The notes below the pieces were generated by a model. It saw only the letters and a program-made list of their open reading frames with translations. It made no database searches and was not told the origin of the DNA. Made by a program: the position numbers and the translations under genes. 7,987 nt of DNA from Planctomycetia bacterium (GTDB lineage: Bacteria; Planctomycetota; Planctomycetia; Pirellulales; UBA1268): NCBI GenBank assembly GCA_009919445.1, contig RGBY01000104.1, positions 1 to 7,987 on the forward strand, given 5' to 3'. The first letter of the stretch is position 1, and each line of letters opens with the position of its first letter. Positions 1 through 6,511 of this stretch are shown here, in pieces.

Positions 1-113
1 TGCCCTGGCTACGGGCATGGCTGTTTTCATTCGTGATCGCTTTTCCCACGATTGTGCTGGTTTCGCCGGCAGTCAACGCCCTCGTGGGCTGCATCGTAGC
101 CGACGAGAAATGA
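1..113 (+). CDS. C-terminal fragment of a DUF2798-like small membrane protein (5' end outside window)
   Basis: Only the last 36 residues are inside the window, read in the frame whose first full codon starts at position 3 and ending at TGA 111-113. The fragment begins PWLRAWLFSFVIAFPTIVLV and ends in VADEK. It is one hydrophobic helix followed by a second short hydrophobic stretch with a proline between them. The pattern W-x-x-A-W-x-x-x-F-x-x-A-F-P followed by a 'SPAVNALV'-like stretch resembles the second transmembrane helix of DUF2798 proteins, two-helix membrane proteins of unknown function. The competing frame starting at 17 gives a polar, arginine-rich product with no family resemblance, so it is taken to be a shadow. 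The gene converges on the Popeye-like gene, with an 80-nt gap between the stop codons. The family call is tentative because so little is visible. Confidence 0.5.
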   Translation, partial: PWLRAWLFSFVIAFPTIVLVSPAVNALVGCIVADEK

Positions 114-193
114 CGGAGCATTGCCCGTCTCCTCTGCTGGGTGCACCCGCACGTTGGGTGATATCGCAACGCTGCAGTCTTCCGTCACCGAAC
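114..193. other. Convergent intergenic gap, no clear terminator
   Basis: This 80-nt spacer separates two genes that end facing each other, so transcription terminators would be expected here. It contains a perfect 10-nt palindrome (GGGTGCACCC, 139-148) and a weak CACCC / GGGTG pair (144-148 and 156-160). Neither is followed by a T-run on either strand, so no intrinsic terminator is called. Confidence 0.4.
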
Positions 194-895
194 CTAGACA
201 CCATCTGATGAGTCGGTGTACCGCCGGAGTTTGGCCACCACATCGCGACCCAAGACACCTCGTAGTTTGAACGCCAGCCCCGCCCGCCGAGCCAGAAACT
301 CATTCAGGGTCTCCTGCGACCAGACCATTAAACGACTGGGCTCAGTCGCAACCACATCGGCAGTTGCCTTCTCGCCACTGAGAAAACTCATCTCGCCAAC
401 AAACTGGCCCGAGTTGAGTCTGGCAATCACGCGGTCCGCCACCCGCACCTCAAGTGCTCCCTGCTTGAGCACCATCATGTCGGCCACCACCGCTCCCTGC
501 TTCACGATGGTCTCCCCTGCGGCAACCTCCTGCCACTGGCCAACCTTCAGTAGTTTGCGGAACTCGCCTGGAGCCAGATCGGCAAACACGCTGTCGTAGA
601 GTTCCTGCTCAGCCCCACCCAGCCGCCGTGGCCGCCGCTCACGGAGCAGGATGATGATCTGCACCAAGTTCACCGTCATGAACAGGACATTCCAGGCAAT
701 TGGGGCCCAGAGAATGTGGTCACTACAGTGGCAATAAAAGGGCACCAGCGACAGGCCTGCCGCAATCGTCAGCACCCGCAGCCAGAGAATGTCGCGCACC
801 AGATAGGAACAGAGGTAGAGGGCATTGGCCAGGTGCACCATGTCACCAACACAAGGGCACCAGATCACTGACCCCACGACACAGGCTGCCGACAT
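194..895 (-). CDS. Popeye-like membrane protein with cyclic-nucleotide-binding-like domain
   Basis: The protein is 233 aa. The N-terminal part has three hydrophobic segments (about residues 17-34, 38-55 and 61-84). They carry the pattern L-A-N-x-L-Y-L-x-S-Y-L-V-R-D-I-L-W-L-R-V-L and then W-N-x-L-F-M-x-V-N-L-V-Q-I, typical of the Popeye domain family, including its bacterial members. Residues about 105-225 form a CRP-type cyclic-nucleotide-binding fold, with the phosphate-cassette start G167-E168-M. The conserved arginine that contacts the cyclic phosphate, expected 9-10 residues after E168, is absent: A177 and T178 lie there, with K176 nearby. Nucleotide binding is therefore uncertain. No HTH domain follows, so this is not a transcription factor of the Crp type. 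The start at 895 is supported by AAGGAG about nine bases upstream. It is the last gene of the minus-strand unit, 25 nt after the cytochrome stop. Likely role (inference): a membrane sensor or scaffold working with the exported cytochrome. The N-terminal part is cysteine-rich (C5, C13, C15, C29, C55, C57). Confidence 0.8.
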   Translation of the reverse strand: MSAACVVGSVIWCPCVGDMVHLANALYLCSYLVRDILWLRVLTIAAGLSLVPFYCHCSDHILWAPIAWNVLFMTVNLVQIIILLRERRPRRLGGAEQELYDSVFADLAPGEFRKLLKVGQWQEVAAGETIVKQGAVVADMMVLKQGALEVRVADRVIARLNSGQFVGEMSFLSGEKATADVVATEPSRLMVWSQETLNEFLARRAGLAFKLRGVLGRDVVAKLRRYTDSSDGV

Positions 896-920
896 CGTTC
901 CCTGCTCCTTCGCTTTCGCG

Positions 921-3845
921 CTAACTGCACCGTTTCCTACTGATCGCTTCGGTCTGGTTGCTCTCGGTTACCTCTTCTTCATCCGAAGCTACCTCAAACT
1001 TCCAGCCATCAATGACTGTGCCAGCCGTCTTCAGATGCGACAGCAAGTAAAACAGTCGCCGCCGGGCATCACCTTCTGGCCCTTCCGGAATATCCTGAAA
1101 GCGGTCCTGCAGGTAGTAGGGCGCCCAGGCCTGTGAGTAGAGCGTTGCCTTCACCCGCAGTTTGCGGCAGTCAAAGCACTCGGGCACGGTCACCCGATAG
1201 CTGACAATATCGCTGCCGGAGCCATCGGCGTACTGAGGATCATCACCGACACCATGCGGATGGGTCGCCTCAACGAAGGCTGCGGGCATGGATGGGTCAG
1301 GGCCGGCAGCTGACCAGCCCTTGGGCAGCAGCCGATTGTCTTTCACATCACGTGCGCGATGAAGAAAACTGGTCGTAAAAGCACCACGGGCATCCTGGGT
1401 AAGTTCCTCATAGACCTGCACCTGCTCGGGGCTATCAATCACTCGATGATGCGGCTGATAGGCCTGCTGACTCCCCTGCCCCACCGTCTCAAAGAATTCT
1501 GAAGGCAGCACCCGGCCGTCGTTACCCACAATCACCCCGGCTCCGTTGGTCAGCCCAGACGACCAGATGATGCGGTCCCGGCCATGGGTGCTGTCGATGA
1601 GCAGAAACTCAATCCAGAGTCGACGAAACCCCACCCCACTGGGCAACCGGTGGCCGGTCAGGTTCGTCACCTTCACATCAGCCGCAAGGGTCTGGCCGGC
1701 CGTCTCGAGATTCATGATCTCAAGCGTCGCCGTATTCTTGCGGGCATTTTGCACGTAGTTATCAATGGCAAAGTGAATGCCTTCGACACCCGTTTCATAA
1801 TCGGGCTGCCTTACCCCCAGCACATCGTCAAACTGACGAAACACCTCCATCAGAAAGACATTCATGCCCTGGAAGGTATGCCGACGAAAGCCCTGCTCGC
1901 GAAAGGTGACGCGATGTTCTTCAGTCGGAATCGCGTTATCGACCTCTGGATATTCCTGATCTTGTAAGACCGCAATCTTGGTAGCGATCTGTTCGATAGC
2001 GACCTCACCATCCGGACTCTCGTAGCCCTTGGGCATGTGGCAGTCTTGGCAACTTTGGGAACTGGCTGTCGTGCCAAACTCATCCTGAAAGTCACTGTTG
2101 AGCCACTCGAGATAGGTGGCCTGTTCAATCCGATGAGTGAAGCCCTGGAAATTGGGGTTCTTTTCCGATGCCAGCAGTTGGGCCACCTGGTCACGAGGGG
2201 GCGGCTTAACCCCCTTGGGCGTTTGCCCCAGCGGCCAGTCAACAACCGGTAGGTTGATCACATGGCAGGTACCACACATACGCGAGGATTGAATGAACGG
2301 GTTGTGCTTGGGCACCGCTCCAAGCACAGTCTGCATTGGCTTGGTCACGACGTCCTTGAATGGGCCGTAGATTTCATGGGCTGGCCCAGTCTTGAACTGA
2401 CCGGTGATCGAGTTCGCCAGAAAGCCCTGCAGATCGGCGTACTCTTCAACCATGCCATGGCAGACCGTACAGCTGATGCCATCCCGGGCCAGCCCGCCAT
2501 AGCGATGATGGGGATCATTCGGGTCTTTGATCTGAAACCAGTCCTGTTGAAAGTTTGCCTGAGCCGCCCAGTAGTGGTCACCGACGCCCCGATCAACATC
2601 ATGCTGCCGCTTTCCCATCGCCCCATGGCAGCGAAGGCAGGTGTTCACCACCTGGTCACCGTATGCCTGAGCCTTTGCCTTGGGGTGCTCACGAGTCAGC
2701 TGGGCAAGTTCACTTTCCAACTGGGCATGGAAGATCGGATCGCGGCCCGCCAGCCCCATGGGTGACCACCGCCACTCACCATAGGGCGACACATTGAGGC
2801 CCCCACGTTTGGTCTCCAGAAACATCACCGGGCCAGAGGAATGGCGGCCCGTGGCGGCACTGTGACACATCAGGCACTGATCTGACGTCACAAACCGCTG
2901 CGGCGTGGTGGGGTGCGGGGTAACGTGATCATTCGACTCTGGCGGGAACTTCTCGACCTCGGGATAGGTCACCGGCCGTGTGCCCGCGAAGGTGTGGAGA
3001 AACTCAAAATTGGGCCGGGCCGGACCAGGGGCCTGGGGGGCCTGCAAGGACGGTGGCTCAGGATCGTGACGGAAGTCATACGGCTGCAAGGCCGTGGGGA
3101 TATCCCGCCAGGTGTGATCCACAAAGAACTGAAGCGGCTCGCCGGGAAAGCCGGCAATGTTTCGCAGCGACGAGAATGTGCCACCCTCTTGGGCAACGGA
3201 ATGACAGCGAACGCAGGCCAGCGTGAACCCAGCCTGCGGGTAGGCAAAACTGTCTGGGGTATCGGCCTTCTGCCCCGGGTAGACACTCGCCCAGAACCAG
3301 CCGTCCGGGGAACCTGCGGAGTCTTTGATCATCACATCACAGCCAGCCGAGGTCGGCAGCCTGAGCACAGCAAGCAACTCATCTTCAGACATTCCCTCAT
3401 AGCGGGCCGCTGGCGGTGGCAGCATCTCTTTGATGATCATGCCACCATCAGGAATGGCGCCAGCCCGTGGTGGCTTCGGCGGCGCGAGACCAGCCGCCTG
3501 CCCCTCTGGCCAGAAGGCAGGATCACCCGTCAGCCAATACATCACCTTGGGTGAATAGAAGCAGCGCACGGCCGGATGGGTGCCGTAGTATTTGCCCTTG
3601 ATGTACGCGCCGGTATCACGCACCCGCTTGTCATGGCTCCATCCCAGCGTGGTGGCATAGGCACGACTCTGGATGAACGGAAAGAGCTGCTTTTCATAGT
3701 CCAGATGACTCAGTGTGGTGGGAAGCGGGAGGGGATGCTCTTGGGCACCGACCCCCGGAGCCGCTGCCACAACGACCCTGCCCGCCAGCAGGACACTAAC
3801 CGCAAAGGCAAACATGGTCCGCCTGGTCTGAAGACTTCTCTGCAT
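921..3845 (-). CDS. Exported multiheme cytochrome c (six CxxCH) with N-terminal cytochrome P460-like domain
   Basis: A large periplasmic or surface electron-transfer protein, 974 aa from the preferred ATG at 3845, or 979 aa from the ATG at 3860. The inner start is preferred because AGGAAG lies six bases before it, whereas the outer one has no Shine-Dalgarno. Residue numbers here use the 979-aa form. A Sec-type signal peptide covers about 6-39, with likely cleavage after VGA. Six heme-attachment motifs are visible: CVRCH 216, CLMCH 329, CLRCH 408, CTVCH 464, CGTCH 529 and CQDCH 604. Residues about 60-235 resemble cytochrome P460/c'-beta: THPAVR, IPDGGMIIKE, DVMIKD, GWFWASV, then the first CxxCH. 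After the hemes comes a domain with RRHTFQG (659-665) and TNLTGHRLPSG (732-742), a beta-sandwich-like tail common in multiheme cytochrome families. A CFDC without histidine follows at 895-898. Co-transcription with the hydrolase upstream and the Popeye-like gene downstream is likely. Substrate unknown; P460 relatives oxidise hydroxylamine or bind NO, but that activity cannot be assumed here. Confidence 0.88.
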   Translation of the reverse strand: MQRSLQTRRTMFAFAVSVLLAGRVVVAAAPGVGAQEHPLPLPTTLSHLDYEKQLFPFIQSRAYATTLGWSHDKRVRDTGAYIKGKYYGTHPAVRCFYSPKVMYWLTGDPAFWPEGQAAGLAPPKPPRAGAIPDGGMIIKEMLPPPAARYEGMSEDELLAVLRLPTSAGCDVMIKDSAGSPDGWFWASVYPGQKADTPDSFAYPQAGFTLACVRCHSVAQEGGTFSSLRNIAGFPGEPLQFFVDHTWRDIPTALQPYDFRHDPEPPSLQAPQAPGPARPNFEFLHTFAGTRPVTYPEVEKFPPESNDHVTPHPTTPQRFVTSDQCLMCHSAATGRHSSGPVMFLETKRGGLNVSPYGEWRWSPMGLAGRDPIFHAQLESELAQLTREHPKAKAQAYGDQVVNTCLRCHGAMGKRQHDVDRGVGDHYWAAQANFQQDWFQIKDPNDPHHRYGGLARDGISCTVCHGMVEEYADLQGFLANSITGQFKTGPAHEIYGPFKDVVTKPMQTVLGAVPKHNPFIQSSRMCGTCHVINLPVVDWPLGQTPKGVKPPPRDQVAQLLASEKNPNFQGFTHRIEQATYLEWLNSDFQDEFGTTASSQSCQDCHMPKGYESPDGEVAIEQIATKIAVLQDQEYPEVDNAIPTEEHRVTFREQGFRRHTFQGMNVFLMEVFRQFDDVLGVRQPDYETGVEGIHFAIDNYVQNARKNTATLEIMNLETAGQTLAADVKVTNLTGHRLPSGVGFRRLWIEFLLIDSTHGRDRIIWSSGLTNGAGVIVGNDGRVLPSEFFETVGQGSQQAYQPHHRVIDSPEQVQVYEELTQDARGAFTTSFLHRARDVKDNRLLPKGWSAAGPDPSMPAAFVEATHPHGVGDDPQYADGSGSDIVSYRVTVPECFDCRKLRVKATLYSQAWAPYYLQDRFQDIPEGPEGDARRRLFYLLSHLKTAGTVIDGWKFEVASDEEEVTESNQTEAISRKRCS

Positions 3846-3851
3846 ACTTTT

Positions 3852-3857
3852 CTTCCT
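3852..3857 (-). promoter_or_regulatory. Ribosome binding site deciding the cytochrome start
   Basis: On the minus strand AGGAAG sits six bases before the ATG at 3845. The ATG at 3860 is five codons further upstream and is preceded only by a T-rich stretch (AGTTTTCCTT). The site therefore favours the shorter product, whose signal peptide remains complete. The upstream hydrolase stop (TGA, 3873-3875) lies 27 nt before this start. Confidence 0.5.
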
Positions 3858-3872
3858 CATAAGGAAAACTGC

Positions 3873-4931
3873 TCAGCCAACAAGATAGCGATCGAGGAAC
3901 AACGCCATCTCGGTGAACACGTCCTCAGATTCTGCCGCAAACGGATTGAGAAAATAGTGGAAATGGGACGCTCCCTCTACCACGTGCAATTCTGCTGGCA
4001 CGCCGGCACGCCGTAGCTTGCGGTGGACCAGCACGGTGAGACTCAGAAACAGGTCGCGGGTGCCCGAAAGGAGCATCGTCGGTGGAAAACCACTGAAATC
4101 ACCCCGAAGCGGTGACAGGAACGGGTCTCCAAGATCATAGCCATTGGCATAGAGGCGGGCTGCCCTCTCGGGTACTCCTCGATAACTAACCAATACGTTG
4201 TCAAGCCACTCGTTGGTCTGCAGGCTGTCGCCAACCTCTTCCAGATCGGCCCAGGGTGTCTGGATGGCCAGTGCCGCTGGAAGGGGCACACGCTCACGTT
4301 TCGCCCGCAGCGTAGTCGCCAGGGCCAGCCCACCGCCGGCTGAACCTCCGGAAAGACCAACGCTCCCGGGCGGGCGCGAATCAACCACCGCTTGCCAGAC
4401 AGCAAAGGCATCGTCGATCGCTGCCGGATAGGGATGGTCTGGCGGCATGCGATAGTCAACCGCCACTACCTTGATGCCACAGCGGGCAGCAATCACCACG
4501 GCCTCCAGCAGGCCAGCCCGCCCAGGATTAAAGACATACCCGCCGCCATGCGTATTGACCATCAGCCGGTTTGCATGCTGCGGCGCTACCGCCGAAGGCG
4601 TCACCTCAAAGACCGGTACGCCAGCGATGGTCGATTCAGCCACCTGCACGCCAAGCCGGTCGGCGATCTGGGCAACGACCGATGCGGTTGTTGCGGCCAA
4701 GTTTGCTACCGCCTTGCGCCAGTCTGCTGCGTCCGCGGGCTCAAGTTTCCATTCGGCATCACGATAGGGAAGGGCGATTGTCCGCTGGGAGGAGTCGCTG
4801 ACCGACAGGGGAACTGGAATGCTCCGGCCGGGGACCACCCGCGGCCCGGGTGACCGATTCAGGCTGCCGACCGCTTCTCGCAGGGCCGCGAGTTCTGTGA
4901 GTGGCAACGCAGCGGCGGGGTCGCGGTCCAT
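3873..4931 (-). CDS. Alpha/beta hydrolase, hormone-sensitive-lipase (HSL) family esterase
   Basis: A 352-aa serine hydrolase. Family hallmarks are complete: the oxyanion-hole motif HGGG at 128-131, the nucleophile elbow GGSAG with Ser197, an acid residue in the SGTRDLF segment (Asp293), and the histidine in EGASHFH (His323). The DYRMPPDHPYPAAIDD stretch (159-174) is also typical of HSL-type esterases. They cleave short- to medium-chain carboxylic esters. The first ~100 residues form a divergent cap-like region with no recognised motif. There is no signal peptide, so a cytoplasmic location is expected. The ATG at 4931 is preceded by AAGGGA at a spacing of nine bases. It is the first gene of the minus-strand unit and ends 12-27 nt before the cytochrome, depending on that gene's start. 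Its natural substrate and its link to the exported cytochrome are unknown. Fold and catalytic triad are secure; the in vivo reaction is not. Confidence 0.9.
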   Translation of the reverse strand: MDRDPAAALPLTELAALREAVGSLNRSPGPRVVPGRSIPVPLSVSDSSQRTIALPYRDAEWKLEPADAADWRKAVANLAATTASVVAQIADRLGVQVAESTIAGVPVFEVTPSAVAPQHANRLMVNTHGGGYVFNPGRAGLLEAVVIAARCGIKVVAVDYRMPPDHPYPAAIDDAFAVWQAVVDSRPPGSVGLSGGSAGGGLALATTLRAKRERVPLPAALAIQTPWADLEEVGDSLQTNEWLDNVLVSYRGVPERAARLYANGYDLGDPFLSPLRGDFSGFPPTMLLSGTRDLFLSLTVLVHRKLRRAGVPAELHVVEGASHFHYFLNPFAAESEDVFTEMALFLDRYLVG

Positions 4932-5075
4932 CGATCTTTATCCCTTAAAAGCGAAGGTTGAGAGCGTACGGGCTGACTTGGGAATGGCACCTGCTGCCAA
5001 TTGAGCGGCTTGACGCCTAAAATGAAAAGCCCACAAACTAACCAACGACAGAATCCCCCACCTCCGGAGCCCACC
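4932..5075. promoter_or_regulatory. Divergent promoter region between the hydrolase operon and the ferritin gene
   Basis: This 144-nt gap must carry promoters for both directions, because genes start on each side. For the ferritin side a TTGACG (5010-5015) resembles a -35 box, but the best spaced -10 candidate (around 5033-5039) is poor. Alternatively TAAAAT (5018-5023) resembles a -10 box but has no good -35. For the minus side no well-spaced pair was found. An inverted repeat lies in the middle (listed separately). Open reading can be extended from the ferritin upstream to 5001, but without any ribosome binding site. Confidence 0.4.
4985..4999. repeat. Inverted repeat TGGCA-N5-TGCCA, possible operator
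   Basis: Two perfect 5-base arms (4985-4989 and 4995-4999) are separated by five bases and flanked by AA on the left and TT on the right. The length and spacing match a binding site for a dimeric regulator. It lies between two divergent genes, where a shared operator would sit. No regulator gene is in the window, so the identity of any binding protein is unknown, and such a short repeat can occur by chance. Confidence 0.3.
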
Positions 5076-5591
5076 ATGAGCTTTCGTAAATCGCTTGACG
5101 AAGAAGTTGCCGCCGGCCTCAATGAACAGATCTGCATCGAAGCATCTGCTGCATTCCTCTATTTTTCTATGGCTTCCTGGGCAAGCGTCCGGGGCCTGAC
5201 CGGCATGGCCAAGTGGTTCCGAGCGGAGGCCGCTGGGGAACTAACCCACATGAACCTCTTCGTTGACTACCTCAACGACCGAGACCATCAGGCCAAATTT
5301 GCCACCATTGAAGCACCGGCCTGCGAGTGGGACTCGCCCGTCGAGGCCTTTGATCTGGTACGAACGCAGGAACACAAACTGCTGCAGCGGATGAACGACC
5401 TGATCGACATCGCCGACAAGCACAATGATCACCTGACCCAAAGTTTCCTGACTCAGTTTGTTCCGCAACAGATCGCTGATACTGCCGGCGCTGATGATGT
5501 CCACGACCGGCTGACCCTCGTCGGCAGTGATGGCCACGGCCTGATTCTGATTGACCAGGAGCTTGGCCACGAGGCCGACGCCCACGGCTGA
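5076..5591 (+). CDS. ftnA: Ferritin (FtnA-type, non-heme iron storage)
   Basis: A 171-aa four-helix-bundle iron-storage protein, close to the usual bacterial ferritin length. By eye it aligns without gaps over most of its length with E. coli FtnA at an offset of five residues. The di-iron ferroxidase residues are all present: E22, E55, H58, E99 and Q132 (FtnA E17, E50, H53, E94, Q127), plus the nearby tyrosine Y29. The third iron site (site C) is mostly lost: FtnA E49, E126 and E129 become G54, Q131 and A134, while E130 becomes D135. There is no heme-ligand methionine pattern of bacterioferritin. The ATG at 5076 has GGAG six bases upstream; longer in-frame starts at 5001 or 5022 lack one. It is the first gene of a plus-strand pair, 44 nt before the DUF6428-ArsC gene. 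The protein should oxidise Fe(II) and store it as a mineral core in the cytoplasm. Confidence 0.92.
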   Translation: MSFRKSLDEEVAAGLNEQICIEASAAFLYFSMASWASVRGLTGMAKWFRAEAAGELTHMNLFVDYLNDRDHQAKFATIEAPACEWDSPVEAFDLVRTQEHKLLQRMNDLIDIADKHNDHLTQSFLTQFVPQQIADTAGADDVHDRLTLVGSDGHGLILIDQELGHEADAHG

Positions 5592-5624
5592 AACATGTTG
5601 CAGTCGATCGCTTCCCCTTTCGTC

Positions 5625-5629
5625 AGGAG
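5625..5629 (+). promoter_or_regulatory. Ribosome binding site supporting the GTG start of the ArsC fusion
   Basis: AGGAG lies six bases before GTG 5636. This supports the GTG as the true start, and it fits the DUF6428 domain beginning at the very N-terminus. The later in-frame ATG (codon 9) has no comparable site. Confidence 0.7.
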
Positions 5630-5635
5630 CCTGCG

Positions 5636-6511
5636 GTGAACGTTGGTGAACTGTCCACGATGCTGGCCGCTCATCCCGGCCAGCCGATGCACTGGATGCT
5701 GCCCAGCGGTGGCTTCGTGCCGGCTCACTATCACCTCACCGAGGTCGGCCGGGTCCAGAAAGACTTTGTCGACTGCGGGGGAACACGGCGAAGCCAGACC
5801 TCATGCCTGTTGCAACTCTGGGTTGCCGATGACACTGACCACCGGCTCGACACAACCAAGCTGACCGCAATCATAGAACGGGCCCGACCTGAACTCATCG
5901 CTGACAGCCTGCCAGTTGAGGTGGAGTACGAGCAGGACGTGATCGCTCAGTATCCGCTCAGTGGAATTGAACCGACACCATCGGGTCTGCTCTTCACCCT
6001 TGGCAGCAAGCACACGGCTTGCCTGGCACCAGAAACCTGCGGCGTCGATGGCAGTGGCTGCTGCCCGCCGGCTGGGCCCCGGCAAATTCTGTTTGTCTGC
6101 ATTCACAACAGTGCCCGCAGCCAGATGGCAGAGGCCTTTGTGAACGCAATGTGCGACGGCTCGTTTGTCGCCTCCAGCGCCGGCCTCGAACCCGGGCAAC
6201 TCAACCCCCTGGTGGTCGAAGCCATGCAGGAGATCGGCATTGATATTTCAGCCGCGACCACGACCGGTGTGAACGAAGTCCTCGCGGCCGGACAGCAGTT
6301 CGACCGGGTGATCACGGTCTGTGATGAGGCCAGTGCCGAAGCCTGCCCAACCTTTCCCGGACCGGTTGCCCGGGAGCACTGGGGCTTTCCCGACCCATCA
6401 GCTGCCACGGGTAGTCGCGACGAGCAGCTGGCTCAGGTCAGGGAAATACGTGACCAGATCCGGCAGCGAGTTGCTGACTGGTGTCAGCTGGCCTGCCTGC
6501 AACAGGCCTAA
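5636..6511 (+). CDS. arsC: DUF6428-ArsC fusion protein, thioredoxin-type arsenate reductase (LMW-PTP fold)
   Basis: A 291-aa two-domain protein. Residues 1 to about 125 match DUF6428, a family often found next to arsenic-resistance genes: SGGFVPAHYHLTEVGRV (24-40), DFVDCGGT (43-50), LQLWVADDTDHRL (59-71) and LPVEVEYE (92-99). A linker of about 20 residues carries four cysteines (C129, C135, C142, C143). Residues about 149-285 are a low-molecular-weight-phosphatase-type arsenate reductase. It has the P-loop C155-IHNSA-R161, a redox pair C229 and C237 in the VCDEASAEAC segment, and the general-acid region HWGFPDP with D253. By family, arsenate is reduced to arsenite through C155 and the cysteine pair, with recycling by thioredoxin. 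The GTG start is supported by AGGAG. It follows ferritin by 44 nt, probably in the same transcript. No arsR or arsenite pump gene is in the window; they may lie elsewhere. DUF6428 has no established activity that I know of. Confidence 0.9.
   Translation: MNVGELSTMLAAHPGQPMHWMLPSGGFVPAHYHLTEVGRVQKDFVDCGGTRRSQTSCLLQLWVADDTDHRLDTTKLTAIIERARPELIADSLPVEVEYEQDVIAQYPLSGIEPTPSGLLFTLGSKHTACLAPETCGVDGSGCCPPAGPRQILFVCIHNSARSQMAEAFVNAMCDGSFVASSAGLEPGQLNPLVVEAMQEIGIDISAATTTGVNEVLAAGQQFDRVITVCDEASAEACPTFPGPVAREHWGFPDPSAATGSRDEQLAQVREIRDQIRQRVADWCQLACLQQA

Noticed and set aside
139..148. GGGTGCACCC palindrome between the first two genes
   Set aside because: It is too short and loop-free to act as a terminator, and nothing else around it supports an operator.
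17..208. 63-codon plus-strand frame at the left edge
   Set aside because: The overlapping frame ending at 113 encodes a coherent hydrophobic membrane segment, while this one gives a polar arginine-rich product without family features.
2913..3554. 213-codon open frame on the plus strand inside the cytochrome gene
   Set aside because: It is fully antisense to the motif-rich cytochrome, its product is arginine-rich with no recognisable family, and GC-rich coding DNA often leaves such open antisense frames.
3794..3845. Twin-arginine (Tat) signal in the cytochrome N-terminus (TRRTMF)
   Set aside because: The motif lacks the usual F-L-K after the arginine pair, and c-type cytochromes receive heme after unfolded Sec export, so a Sec signal peptide is the simpler reading.
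5001..5075. Ferritin starting at 5001 (TTG) or 5022 (ATG)
   Set aside because: The extra residues are proline- and asparagine-rich, unlike ferritin N-termini, and neither start has a ribosome binding site, whereas ATG 5076 does.
6490..6508. GGCCTG / CAGGCC hairpin as an intrinsic terminator for the ArsC gene
   Set aside because: It lies inside the coding sequence just before the stop and has no T-run after it.
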